From: Paenibacillus sp. RUD330 | GTDB taxonomy: Bacteria > Bacillota > Bacilli > Paenibacillales > Paenibacillaceae | Assembly (NCBI RefSeq): GCF_002243345.2 | Contig: NZ_CP022655.2 | Span: forward strand, 4,032,501-4,096,500 | Length of the DNA: 64,000 nt | Direction of reading: 5' to 3' | Part shown: piece after piece, positions 18,959 to 27,606 of the stretch | Numbering within the stretch: position 1 is the stretch's first letter | Layout of the letters: each line of letters opens with the position of its first letter | Made by a program: the position numbers and the translations under genes | Notes under the pieces: generated by a model | What the model saw: the letters and a program-made list of their open reading frames with translations, nothing else | What the model was told of the DNA's origin: nothing | Database searches by the model: none

Positions 18959-20701
18959 TCAGCCGGGCCTTCTCCATATATCCACATAATCTATAATGAA
19001 GCTTCCTCGGCTGTCAAAGAGAACAAGCTCGTTCTCCCCGGCCTTCAGCTCCAGCTCCGCCTCGTACACGCCTGCCGCATTGCGCTCCTGCGGCTTCAGC
19101 TTTACGGCCGACCCGCGTCCCCCGTTCGCGGCAAGCGACAGCTCCGCGCCGTCCGCAGGATTCAGGACGCTCACCGATACCGTGTACTTTCCGCCGCGAG
19201 GCACGCTCACATGGCTGAACCGCAGGAAGTCGCCCTCGCCGTACAATCCGGCGGCAGCGCCCCTGGAGGCATACGGATTCTCTTCCTCGGCCGCAGCGCC
19301 TCCGAACGCCGCCCACTCGGCTTCATAGCGGGGGATTTCTACGGCAAGCACCTCCACGCCGCTTCCCGCCGCTTCCACCGCCAGCTCGTTCATTCCTTCG
19401 CGCAATCCAACCCGTCCATAGACGTAGCCGATGCTGTCCGCAGCCGTCGGCGCCAGCTTCAGCTCCGCCGGTTCTCCCGCATCGGCGGTTCCGATGCGCG
19501 CGGCAGCCTCGCTTCCTCCGGCATTCCGGTAATGGACCAGCACCGGAGCGCCGGCTTCCACCGTCGACGGAATGGCTCCGAAGCTGAGCCGGTCTCCGTC
19601 CCGGACCGCGTCCTTCGCCTGGAAGACTCCCATTCCCGCAGGCATCCGGATCGGCGTCTCCAGCGCCTGCGGCTTGCCGAAGAGCGGCAGTCCGTTCTTG
19701 TCCCATTCCACCCGCGCAGCCCGCGCCTTGCGGTTGTTCCAGCCGTCGGCCGGGCCGGAGGTGGCATGGTAGACAAGCCATGTCTCGCTTCCGTCCGGCG
19801 AGGGGACGAAGGAATTATGGCCGGGTCCGTAGACGCCCGCCTCCTCGTCCATGGCGAGCAGCGGCTCCTGCGCCTTGGTCCAGTCGGAAGGCTCCAGAGG
19901 ATTGCCGCCCGGCTTCAGCGCAAGCAGCCCGAGGCTGTAGAGCGGCGTCCAGCTGCCCGCTCCCGAATACACGATGAAGACGCGGCCATCCTTGTACAGC
20001 AGCGACTGGCCTTCGTTGATATAAGGGGGTCCGCCGCCCCTTTCCCAGTCCAGCTCCGGCCGGCTCAGCAGCACCCGGGGCCCGCTGATCGTCCACGGAT
20101 CGCTCATCGGCGCGATATACGTGTTCTGGGCCTCGTTCACGTCGCCTTCCCATCCCGACCAGACGAAGTAGAGCTTGCCCTCATGCTCCATCGCCAGCCC
20201 GTCGATCGCCCATTTGCCGGCATCGTCCTCGAGCTGCCCCTTCAAAACATAGCCGCCCATGGGATCGTCGCCCTCTCCTTCCAGCACATACATCCGGTGG
20301 TTGGCGTTGTCTCCGTCGTCGGCGGCGAAGTAGATGTACCACTTCCCTTGCAGATGCTGGATCTCCGGCGCCCACAGATTCGCCGAATAAGCCGTTTCCG
20401 CCGGCGGATACCAGACGACCTTGCGCTCGGCGGAGCGGAAATCCAGCGTCCGGGATTTCATGACCATGATGTCGGCTCCGTTATGCGTGAACGTCATATA
20501 GTAGAAGCCGTTTCGATAGACCACGCTCGGGTCCGGCGTATCGATCTCGGCGAGCGTGTTCTTGAACATGCCTCCATGCCCATTATACGAAAGCGTTTTC
20601 CCGTCGTCTCCCTGCTGCTGCATCCAATAGATTCCTCCTGCGATCAGCACCAGAAGCACTCCCGCCGCTAGCAGGAAAGCTCTTTTGCCTCGTATTGACA
20701 T
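18959..20701 (-). CDS. Membrane-anchored GH43 arabinan/xylan-type glycosidase
   Basis: A 580-residue secreted or membrane-tethered enzyme. After RGKR there is one hydrophobic helix (AFLLAAGVLLVLIAGGIYW) without a clear signal peptidase site. The five-bladed GH43 domain has the catalytic base Asp in TPDPSVVYRNGFYYM, the pKa-modulating Asp in WAIDGLAM and the acid Glu expected in the YINEGQSLLY segment; NLWAPEIQHLQGKWYIYF is typical. The C-terminal 200 residues look like a CBM35/CBM6-type beta sandwich (ending VLFDSRGSFIIDYVDIW). AAGGAGA supports the ATG at 20701. It is a close relative of the second GH43 at 23998 in the same locus. Confidence 0.85.
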   Translation of the reverse strand: MSIRGKRAFLLAAGVLLVLIAGGIYWMQQQGDDGKTLSYNGHGGMFKNTLAEIDTPDPSVVYRNGFYYMTFTHNGADIMVMKSRTLDFRSAERKVVWYPPAETAYSANLWAPEIQHLQGKWYIYFAADDGDNANHRMYVLEGEGDDPMGGYVLKGQLEDDAGKWAIDGLAMEHEGKLYFVWSGWEGDVNEAQNTYIAPMSDPWTISGPRVLLSRPELDWERGGGPPYINEGQSLLYKDGRVFIVYSGAGSWTPLYSLGLLALKPGGNPLEPSDWTKAQEPLLAMDEEAGVYGPGHNSFVPSPDGSETWLVYHATSGPADGWNNRKARAARVEWDKNGLPLFGKPQALETPIRMPAGMGVFQAKDAVRDGDRLSFGAIPSTVEAGAPVLVHYRNAGGSEAAARIGTADAGEPAELKLAPTAADSIGYVYGRVGLREGMNELAVEAAGSGVEVLAVEIPRYEAEWAAFGGAAAEEENPYASRGAAAGLYGEGDFLRFSHVSVPRGGKYTVSVSVLNPADGAELSLAANGGRGSAVKLKPQERNAAGVYEAELELKAGENELVLFDSRGSFIIDYVDIWRRPG

Positions 20702-20752
20702 CGGTTGTCTCCTTGCTCTCATGTTGTCCGGCCCGAAGCCGGCAGCACGGCG

Positions 20753-21592
20753 TTATTTCACGCCGGCGCTCGTGATCGCCCGGACGAAGGATTTCTGTCC
20801 CAGGATGAAAATAAGCACGACCGGAAGCGCCGCGATCGTCGTCATCGCCATCAGCTTGCCGTAGCTCTGCGTATAGCTGCCGGTCGCCATCATCGCGATG
20901 CCGGCCGTGATGGTGCGCATCTCCGGCGAGGTCGTGGCGTACAGCGGCCAGACGAAGTCGTTGTAGATGCCCATGAACGTGAAGATGCCGAGCGTCGCCA
21001 TGATCGGCACGGCCGACGGCAGCAGGATGCGGGCGTACAGCTGCCATTTGTTCACTCCATCGATTCGTCCCGCCTCCTCGATTTCCTTCGGGAAGGACAC
21101 GAAGAACTGGTACAGCAGGAACACGCCGAAGGCTCCGGCCGTCGCAGGCAGGATGAGAGCCGGGTACGTGTTGATCAGGCCGAGCGAGTTGAACTCCATA
21201 TACATCGGCAGGAACGTCAGCACGCCCGGGATCATCAGCGAGGCGATGAACATCGGCAGCAGCACCCGCCGCAGCGGCAGGTCGTTCAGCCTCGCCAGCG
21301 CGAAGGCCGCCATGGAATCGATCAGCAGCACAAGTCCCGTCCCGATGACGCCGACGGACAGCGAGTTCGCGATCCAGCGCAGCACGGGCGTATTCATCAG
21401 CTCGCCGCCCAGCCCTTGCCTGAAGTTGTCGAGAGTCGGCTTGCGCGGGAGGAAATCCATCCTTCCCGAGAGCGCCTCGAAGTCGTTCTTGAACGCGGTC
21501 GACAGCATCCATACGAGCGGCAGGACCATGACCAGGGCGATGACGGCCGCGAGCAGGAGAAGAATTGCTTTTTTGGTTTTCGGATTCGCCAT
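20753..21592 (-). CDS. ABC sugar permease, MalG type
   Basis: A 279-residue inner-membrane permease of the CUT1 family with about six helices. The EAA loop is visible as EEAGRIDGVNKWQLYARILLP, where the ATPase docks. Its ATG abuts the TAG of the partner permease. No MsmX/UgpC-type ATPase gene is in the locus, which is normal in bacilli because one multitask ATPase serves several such importers. Confidence 0.93.
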   Translation of the reverse strand: MANPKTKKAILLLLAAVIALVMVLPLVWMLSTAFKNDFEALSGRMDFLPRKPTLDNFRQGLGGELMNTPVLRWIANSLSVGVIGTGLVLLIDSMAAFALARLNDLPLRRVLLPMFIASLMIPGVLTFLPMYMEFNSLGLINTYPALILPATAGAFGVFLLYQFFVSFPKEIEEAGRIDGVNKWQLYARILLPSAVPIMATLGIFTFMGIYNDFVWPLYATTSPEMRTITAGIAMMATGSYTQSYGKLMAMTTIAALPVVLIFILGQKSFVRAITSAGVK

Positions 21593-22486
21593 CTATGCCT
21601 TCTCCTTCCGGTTGGTGAGCTTGAACTGGACGACGGATACGGCCATGATCAGCACGGCCATCAGGATCGCCATCGCCGAGGCCGAGCCGACATCCTTGCG
21701 CGCGAACGCCTGGTCGAGCACATTGATCAGCAGCACCCGGGTCGTATCGCCGGGACCGCCGCGCGTGAGCAGGAACGGCTGCGCATAGATGTTGAAGGAG
21801 GCGATCGTCGAGGTGATCATGACGAACAGCATGACAGGCCGGATCGTCGGCAGCGTGATGGAGACGAAACGGGACCATGGCCCGGCTCCGTCGATCGAGG
21901 CTGCCTCGTAATATTCCTCCGGCACCTCGTTGAGCGCATTGATGAAAATGATCATATTGAATCCGATCGTCCACCAGATCGTCGTGGAGACCAGCGATAT
22001 CCAGGCCCAGGGAGTATCGGTGAGCCACGGGATTCCCGCCATGCCCAGCTTGGCGAGCAGGCTGTTGAGGAATCCGGCGTTCGTGTCGAACATCATGAGC
22101 CAGATGACGGCCATGACCGAGGCGGACAGGGCGTACGGGAGGAAATAGAACGTGCGGAACAAGCCGCGCACACGGGCGGGCAGCGCGTTCAGCAGCATCG
22201 CGAGGCCGAGCCCGATGACGATGAGCAGCGGCACGGAATACAGGACGAACTGAGCCGTCGTCCACAGGCCCTTGAAGAACAGGCTGTTCTCGTAGGTGCC
22301 GGGCGTGAAGATCGTCACGTAATTGCTTAGGCCGACGAAGGCATGCTCCGCCGACAGCAGCTCGAAGTCCTGAAGGCTGATGACGACGCCGTACAGGATC
22401 GGGAAGAGCAGGAACAGCCCGAAGGCGGCCAGATAGGGCAGTATGAACAGGAACGAGGTCAGCCGGGAAGTCCAGGCGCTTTTCAT
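21593..22486 (-). CDS. ABC sugar permease, MalF type
   Basis: A 297-residue CUT1 permease with six helices and the EAA motif in EEYYEAASIDGAGPWSRF. GGAGG is spaced about 10 bases from the ATG at 22486; in-frame codons further upstream lack a ribosome binding site. It is the first of the two translationally adjacent permease genes and follows the main solute-binding protein gene. Confidence 0.93.
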   Translation of the reverse strand: MKSAWTSRLTSFLFILPYLAAFGLFLLFPILYGVVISLQDFELLSAEHAFVGLSNYVTIFTPGTYENSLFFKGLWTTAQFVLYSVPLLIVIGLGLAMLLNALPARVRGLFRTFYFLPYALSASVMAVIWLMMFDTNAGFLNSLLAKLGMAGIPWLTDTPWAWISLVSTTIWWTIGFNMIIFINALNEVPEEYYEAASIDGAGPWSRFVSITLPTIRPVMLFVMITSTIASFNIYAQPFLLTRGGPGDTTRVLLINVLDQAFARKDVGSASAMAILMAVLIMAVSVVQFKLTNRKEKA

Positions 22487-22592
22487 AGGCGATGCCTCCA
22501 TTTCATCTTTCCGAGAGTCGCGGACGGAAGGAGGGACGGGAAGCCGGCTCCCGCGCTTCCCGTCCCTTCCGCCCCATACGTTTGGAAAGCCG

Positions 22593-23876
22593 TTATTTTT
22601 TGATGGCCTGGCGCGACTTCGCCACGGCATCGTCCATCGCTTGCTGAGGAGATTTCTTGCCCAGGATCGCGTTGCTCAGCTCGCCCCACAGCGGCTCGAC
22701 GATCGTGCCCCAATTCAGCACGTTCGGCGCGAATTGAACGGACGGGAAGCTTTGGGCGACCGTGCTCTGGAATTCCATCGCCTTGAACTCGGCGCTCTCA
22801 AGCACCTTGTGCGAGGCGACCGCCTGGCCGGATTCGGCCCAGTCGAGCGAGTTGCCGGCGACATACTTCAGGAAGTCGCCGATGCCGGCGAGCTTGCCCG
22901 CGTCCGTCACGGCCTTCGGCACGACAAAGCCGTGGGAGCCGGCATAGACCGCCTGCTTCGCCTTGCCGATCTGAGGAACGACGGCGACGCCGTAGTTGAG
23001 GCCGGCCTCGTCGAATTGGGACTTCATCCACGGACCATTGAACTGGATGGCGTTTTTGCCCTGGAGGAACAGCGTGTTCTCGCCGTCCTGCTGCACGTTG
23101 CCCGGAGAGATGCCCTTCTCGACCATGCCGCGCAGCCACTGCACCATCTCGACCGCTTCCGGAGAGTTGTAGGCGACGTCGCTGCCGTTCCACAGCTCGC
23201 CCCCGTTCTGCCAGACGAGCGACGGGAAGATGAACTGCTGCGGCCACAGGCTCGGCACCACGTAGCCGTAGACCCCCTTCGACTTGTCGGTCAGCTTCTC
23301 CACCGCCGAGTCGAATTCCGCGCGGTTCGTCGGAGGCGCGCCGATGCCGGCCTTCTCGAACAGATCCTTGTTGTAGTACATGACGAGCGGATGGATGTCC
23401 AGCGGAATCGAGTACAGCTTGCTGTCGATCGTCGCGTACTTGACCGGCGCTTCCGCGAAGTCCGCCGGATTGATGCCCGCCGAAGCGGCCAGCTCATCGA
23501 CCGGCTGCAGCTGGTCCTTGCTCTGGTAGGTCGGCACGCTGTCCACATGCATGATCATCAGGTCCGGGCGCTCCTTGCCGGTGCTCAGCGCCACGTCCAG
23601 CTGCTTGTAGTACTCGCCGTTCGGCTGGATGACGAAGTTGACCTTGTAGCTGTCCTGGGAGCTGTTGTATTTGTCCACGATCTTTTTCATGAACGGGCCG
23701 TCGGAGCCGGAGAACGGCGACCAGAACAAAATTTCCGTCTTTTTGCCGCCGCCGCTTTTCTGGCCTTCTCCGGCCGGCGCGTTGTCGCCGCCGTTGCTGG
23801 AGCAAGCGGTTGCAAGAAGCGGAACCATCATCGTCATGGCAAGGATCGAAGCTTTCTTGAACTTCGGAGTCTTCAT
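22593..23876 (-). CDS. Extracellular solute-binding lipoprotein of the sugar ABC importer
   Basis: A 427-residue binding protein with a clean lipoprotein signal: basic KTPKFKK, a hydrophobic core and the lipobox LATAC near residues 21-25. The mature part starts with a Gly/Ser linker and continues EILFWSPFSGSDGPFMKKIV. It is located immediately upstream of the two permease genes, so it is the likely transport component. It is clearly homologous to the second binding protein at 17489 (shared FWSPFSG/YWTPFSG and YNKDLFEKAG/YNKKFLRQAG blocks), which suggests duplication within the locus. Confidence 0.92.
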   Translation of the reverse strand: MKTPKFKKASILAMTMMVPLLATACSSNGGDNAPAGEGQKSGGGKKTEILFWSPFSGSDGPFMKKIVDKYNSSQDSYKVNFVIQPNGEYYKQLDVALSTGKERPDLMIMHVDSVPTYQSKDQLQPVDELAASAGINPADFAEAPVKYATIDSKLYSIPLDIHPLVMYYNKDLFEKAGIGAPPTNRAEFDSAVEKLTDKSKGVYGYVVPSLWPQQFIFPSLVWQNGGELWNGSDVAYNSPEAVEMVQWLRGMVEKGISPGNVQQDGENTLFLQGKNAIQFNGPWMKSQFDEAGLNYGVAVVPQIGKAKQAVYAGSHGFVVPKAVTDAGKLAGIGDFLKYVAGNSLDWAESGQAVASHKVLESAEFKAMEFQSTVAQSFPSVQFAPNVLNWGTIVEPLWGELSNAILGKKSPQQAMDDAVAKSRQAIKK

Positions 23877-23997
23877 CTGTTTCTAATCCCCTTTTGCCTG
23901 GTAGTTCAAGGCGCGAGCGCTTTGATAGCTCTATCGTAAGGGAAGGGATGCGGTGAAAAAATGCCGCTTATACAGGAACAGTGGACATATTTACAGG

Positions 23998-25416
23998 TCA
24001 CCCGGCGGGGAAGATGTCCATGCAATCGATCTCGGCGTAATTGCTGGAGCCGGTGAAGCGGATCGTATTGTTGCCGGCGTTCAGGTACACCTTGGCCGTC
24101 GAGGCGCCCCAGTTGTTCCAGCCGGAATAGGCCACGTAGAAGCCGGACGCCGCGCCGCCGTTGACGGACAGCGAGTGGATCGCCCAAGGCTGTCCGCTCG
24201 TGCCGTTGCCGTTGCGTACGGCCAGGACGTACCAGCCGGCAGACTGGGCAGAGACGGTGAACTGGGCATAACTGCTCGTCGTATCGAGATAGCCGACCTT
24301 CTTGCCGCCCGAGGCGCTGGCTTCGTTCGCAACGGCCGCGCCTCCTGACAGCAGCGCGCTCTCCGCCTCATACCGGTCCCGGCTAGGCTCGCCGGCAGGC
24401 TTGGCGATCGGAGCGTTGGGATTGACCGGCGCGCCGAGATTCGGCGTGTTGTCGGCATTCCACCCGAACGGCTGGGTACGGACATTGCGGGTCCAGCCGG
24501 AACCTTGCCACCTGGCGGCGTGATAGACGAGCCAGTCCTGGGTGCCGTCAGGCGACTTGGTGAAGCTGTGATGGCCGGGACCGTAGACGCCGTTCGCGCT
24601 GGCGAAGAGCGGCACGCTCTTTTTCGTCCAGGAGGCGGCGTTCAGCAGGTTCGCGGATGTGCCCGCCGTCACGAGGCCGAGGCAGTAGCCGTCCGTCCAG
24701 CTGCCGCTGGCGGAGTAGACGAGGCTGATCGTGCTTCCCCTGACGATGACCTGCGGGCCTTCGTTGACCTGAGGGACCGAATTCGTTTCCCATGCGTAGA
24801 CAGGAGTCGCGATCCGCGTCCGTGCGGAAGAGATCGTCCACGGATTGCTCATCTGGGCGATGTACAGATGCTGCTTGTCGTTGACCGCGCCTTCCCAGCC
24901 CGACCAGATGAAGTAGCGGCTCGCTCCGACCGTCAGCACCGTTCCGTCGATCGCCCAGCGGTCGGCCGCATCGGCGATCTTGCCCTTGAACGTCCAGCCT
25001 CCCGCGAGCGGATTCGCGTTCGCGTTCTCCAGCACGTACATGCGATGGTTCTCGTTGCTGCCGTTGTCGGCGGCGAAGTAGACGTACCATTTGCCGTCGA
25101 GGTAGTGCAGCTCCGGCGCCCAGATGTTGGAGCTGTACATCGTTCCCGCCGGCGGCGTCCAGACGACCGCGCTGTCGCCCGCGTCGATGCCGCTGATCGT
25201 CTTGGAGCGCCACAGCGTGATGTTGCTGCCGGTCGTCTGGGTGTAGTAGTAATAACCGTCCGTATGCTTGTACATCCACGGATCGGCTCCGTCCTGCTTG
25301 ATGACGTTGAAGAAGGTCGAGACCGGAGCGGCCTCGGCCCTGCCGCCGCCCATCGGGAGCGTCAAGGCCAAGGCCAGGCTGAAGGCAAGCAGAAACAGGG
25401 ACCATCTTTTCAACAT
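23998..25416 (-). CDS. Secreted GH43 enzyme with CBM-like module
   Basis: A 472-residue secreted glycosidase. The signal peptide is KRWSLFLLAFSLALALTLP with a likely cut after GRAEA. The GH43 domain shows the catalytic base in GADPWMYKHTDGYYYY, WAPELHYLDGKWYVYF, the modulating Asp in RWAIDGT and the acid Glu in QVNEGPQVIV. The C-terminal 135 residues, starting at YEAESALLSGGA, match a CBM6/CBM35-type carbohydrate-binding module. AGGAGG precedes the ATG at 25416. It is the first gene of the sugar locus and probably releases arabinosyl units outside the cell for the importer. Confidence 0.88.
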   Translation of the reverse strand: MLKRWSLFLLAFSLALALTLPMGGGRAEAAPVSTFFNVIKQDGADPWMYKHTDGYYYYTQTTGSNITLWRSKTISGIDAGDSAVVWTPPAGTMYSSNIWAPELHYLDGKWYVYFAADNGSNENHRMYVLENANANPLAGGWTFKGKIADAADRWAIDGTVLTVGASRYFIWSGWEGAVNDKQHLYIAQMSNPWTISSARTRIATPVYAWETNSVPQVNEGPQVIVRGSTISLVYSASGSWTDGYCLGLVTAGTSANLLNAASWTKKSVPLFASANGVYGPGHHSFTKSPDGTQDWLVYHAARWQGSGWTRNVRTQPFGWNADNTPNLGAPVNPNAPIAKPAGEPSRDRYEAESALLSGGAAVANEASASGGKKVGYLDTTSSYAQFTVSAQSAGWYVLAVRNGNGTSGQPWAIHSLSVNGGAASGFYVAYSGWNNWGASTAKVYLNAGNNTIRFTGSSNYAEIDCMDIFPAG

Positions 25417-25566
25417 AATGCATTCCTCCTTTGACTGTCTGCGGCTTCTGCCGCAGCGCCTCCATTTTATGGGGATTGCGGGAGCGCTCCCATGACATTT
25501 CTTTTGGAGTTGTGGTCCTTTGGCTAGGAGGGCCGGCATCGGTCTCGCACGAGACCCGAGGAATGC

Positions 25567-25602
25567 CAAAAAAGCGGCAGCCAGATATCCTGGCTGCCGC
25601 TT
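25567..25602 (-). terminator. Terminator for the 25684 gene
   Basis: Arms AAGCGGCAGCCAG and complement around ATATC. The run of six A residues on the plus strand becomes a T tract for minus-strand transcription. The stem begins about 80 bases past the stop of the 25684 gene. Confidence 0.75.
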
Positions 25603-25683
25603 GGCGCTAAATGGTTGTGATGCTTTCCGGCTTATAACCCGCCCTTTTGCCTGCCGATTAACGCCTCCCGTCCAAGACCGGTC

Positions 25684-25953
25684 TCAAGCCGGCTGGAGAT
25701 CCTCTTCTCCCTTGCGGGAGAACGAGGAGGCCGCCTTGGCCTCGGCAAGCTCCGCAGCGAGACGGCGGCGCTTGCGCTCGAACTGCTTCAGATGCAGGAC
25801 GGCCATCTCGTCCTCGGGGTTGCGCTTCAGATAGAATCGCAGTTCATATAATGTATGGTCAAGCTCCATCAGCTGCTCCTGAAGATCCGCAGGATCGACG
25901 AGGGCGGGCTGGAAGGCTTCGCGTTCATGGCATAGGTTTGCTTCGATCATCAT
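25684..25953 (-). CDS. Small hypothetical helical protein
   Basis: An 89-residue protein I do not recognise. The centre (PADLQEQLMELDHTLYELRF) and the C-terminal half (HLKQFERKRRRLAAELAEAK) are strongly helical and charged, probably a coiled coil. The upstream in-frame region to 26061 looks non-coding, and AGGAGG lies 11 bases before the ATG at 25953. It follows the yqkE-like gene at a distance of about 125 bases on the same strand. Confidence 0.6.
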   Translation of the reverse strand: MMIEANLCHEREAFQPALVDPADLQEQLMELDHTLYELRFYLKRNPEDEMAVLHLKQFERKRRRLAAELAEAKAASSFSRKGEEDLQPA

Positions 25954-26077
25954 GTCGGTTAAATCCTCCTGCTGGGGGTTGCGGTATTCGCGGGCTGCGG
26001 CGGGCTCTGCCCTGCAGAACCGCCGTCCGCTTCCTTTATTACCACCCAGGCGCATCCTCAAACCGGACGGGACCTTC

Positions 26078-26344
26078 TTACTTGAACTTCTTCCAATCCA
26101 TGCTGCTGTTGTCGAGCAGATACTCCATGCTGCTCTCGTTGCGCTTCTGCTCGGCCTTGCGGGCTTCCTCCGCCCGGCGGCGCTCCTCCTCGCGGGCGCG
26201 CTCCTGCTCGGCCTTCATGCCGTCGGCCTGCGACTTCAGCCGCTGGACCATATCCGCCGGCAGCAGATCCTTGAGCGTCGCCGGCTTGGCGGCTTCCGCT
26301 CCCGGCTCGGGACGCCGAACAGGCGCCTGCTTTTTCTTCGCCAT
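26078..26344 (-). CDS. YqkE-like protein (DUF3886)
   Basis: An 88-residue, highly charged protein with a long helix of Glu/Arg/Ala and the C-terminal signature SMEYLLDNSSMDWKKFK, which matches the YqkE/DUF3886 family of bacilli (ending in MDW-x-x-FK). The N-terminal part has TLKDLLPADMVQRLK. Function is unknown. AGGGGAGGATCC precedes the ATG. Confidence 0.75.
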   Translation of the reverse strand: MAKKKQAPVRRPEPGAEAAKPATLKDLLPADMVQRLKSQADGMKAEQERAREEERRRAEEARKAEQKRNESSMEYLLDNSSMDWKKFK

Positions 26345-26491
26345 TTCCGGATCCTCCCCTTTCTACTTGCGTCATGGCCGATTATAGCACAAAGCCGGCG
26401 ACGGCTCCGCCTGGAAGTCTCATCGACGAAGAAGCGGGAGCTGAAAGCGCCCGCCTCCCCTTCATAAGCACCAGCTTGCCTGCCGATAGCG

Positions 26492-26620
26492 TGGCCTCGC
26501 ATCTACGCGCCATACTTGCCGTTCTGAATGGCCTCGCACCTGCAAGCCTCGCCCATTCAACCTGGCCTCGCAATTGCAAGCCTTGCCGGCCGTTCAGCCT
26601 GGCCTCACGCCCGCTTCGCG
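26492..26620. repeat. Four-copy degenerate repeat of about 36 bp
   Basis: Copies begin with TGGCCTCGC or TGGCCTCAC at 26492, 26529, 26563 and 26600, and two of them continue into TGCAAGCC. The array fills the gap between yqkE and the dioxygenase gene and touches the stop codon of the latter. Confidence 0.6.
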
Positions 26621-27486
26621 GCGCTCGCCAGGCGCAGCCGGATTCCCGAAGGATCGGTCACTTCGCCGCCTTCCGCCACGTCCCTGACCTCCGCTCCGCC
26701 GTCGCGGAGCCTGCTCACGGCGGCCGCCAGCGATTCGGCATCCGGATAGAGGATCGTGGAATAGGCAAGCCCCGTTCCGCGCTCCGGCGCAGGCGGAGCT
26801 CCTTTGCCCGCCCATATATTCAAGCCGATATGATGATGGTAGCCGCCCGCCGATACAAAAAGCGCGCCCATCGACTGCCAGCCGTCGGCGATCAGGTCGA
26901 AGCCGAGCAGGCCGCAATAGAAGTCGTAGGCGGCTTGCAGATCGGAGACATGGAAGTGAACGTGGCCGATGACCGTTCCGGCCGGCAGCCCTTGCCATTC
27001 ATGTCCTTGGGCGAGCTGCAGCAAGCCCTCGACATCGACAGGATCGGTCCCCATGAGCACGTGGCCTTCGGCGTCATGCTTCCAATCGCTGCGCGGCCGG
27101 TCGCGGTAGATCTCGATGCCGTTGCCGTCGGGATCGTCGAGGTACAAGGCTTCGCTCACCCAGTGATCCCCTTGTCCGACCGGAAGCCTTGCTTCCGCCA
27201 GACGGCGCAGGACAAGGCCGAGCGACAAGCGGTCCGGCACGAGAATAGCGAAATGGTACAGGCCGGCGGTGCGACCCGCCGCCGGGACGGCATCCGGGCG
27301 TTCCTCCAGCAGCAGCAAAGGCTCCGGGCCGCCTGCTGTCAGCCAGACGCCCTCCTCGTCCCTGCGCAGCACCTGAAAGCCGATGATATCGGTATAAAAC
27401 CGGACGGAACGATCGATCTCTTTGACTTTCAGCTTCACGAGACCGATCGAGACGCCGGGATGGATGGATCGATGCGGTTGAGTCAA
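26605..27486 (-). CDS. Extradiol ring-cleavage dioxygenase, CatE-like (VOC fold)
   Basis: A two-domain vicinal-oxygen-chelate protein of 293 residues. Metal ligands expected for catechol 2,3-dioxygenase are visible: His in GHVHFHVSDL, His in the GGYHHHIGLN segment and the C-terminal Glu region GGEVTDPSGIRLRL. The N-terminal half repeats the fold (GLVKLKVKEIDRSVRFYTDI). B. subtilis CatE removes catechol and is induced by quinone/catechol stress. The start is most likely the TTG at 27486, which has AAGGGGG 8 bases upstream. Just in front of it is a palindromic operator-like element, so it is probably repressed by a MarR/DUF24 regulator encoded elsewhere. Confidence 0.8.
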   Translation of the reverse strand: MTQPHRSIHPGVSIGLVKLKVKEIDRSVRFYTDIIGFQVLRRDEEGVWLTAGGPEPLLLLEERPDAVPAAGRTAGLYHFAILVPDRLSLGLVLRRLAEARLPVGQGDHWVSEALYLDDPDGNGIEIYRDRPRSDWKHDAEGHVLMGTDPVDVEGLLQLAQGHEWQGLPAGTVIGHVHFHVSDLQAAYDFYCGLLGFDLIADGWQSMGALFVSAGGYHHHIGLNIWAGKGAPPAPERGTGLAYSTILYPDAESLAAAVSRLRDGGAEVRDVAEGGEVTDPSGIRLRLASAAKRA

Positions 27487-27502
27487 TCTGATTGCCCCCT
27501 TG

Positions 27503-27525
27503 AATAAGTTACTTATTAAAAGTAA
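27503..27525. promoter_or_regulatory. Palindromic operator upstream of the CatE-like gene
   Basis: Two overlapping inverted repeats are present: AATAAGT-T-ACTTATT (27503-27517) and TTACTT-N5-AAGTAA (27509-27525). As I recall, TTACT...AGTAA-type symmetry is the form of operators bound by YodB/CatR-type repressors of the quinone response, including the one controlling catE in B. subtilis. The site lies 17 bases upstream of the TTG start, where a repressor would block the transcription start. Confidence 0.6.
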
Positions 27526-27606
27526 GTATAATGCCGGCGGCAACGAAATTCAAGCGGGCGGTCCAAATCGGATCCGCCCGCCTTCCGTTTGCTGTTCTTG
27601 CAGGAC

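Noticed and set aside
12036-23939. Several 400-660-codon plus-strand frames (12036-13949, 13654-15645, 15685-17613, 17321-18922, 20705-22330, 22443-23939)
   Set aside because: All mirror real minus-strand genes of the sugar locus and have compositions rich in His, Arg, Asp and Gln without recognisable domains or ribosome binding sites.
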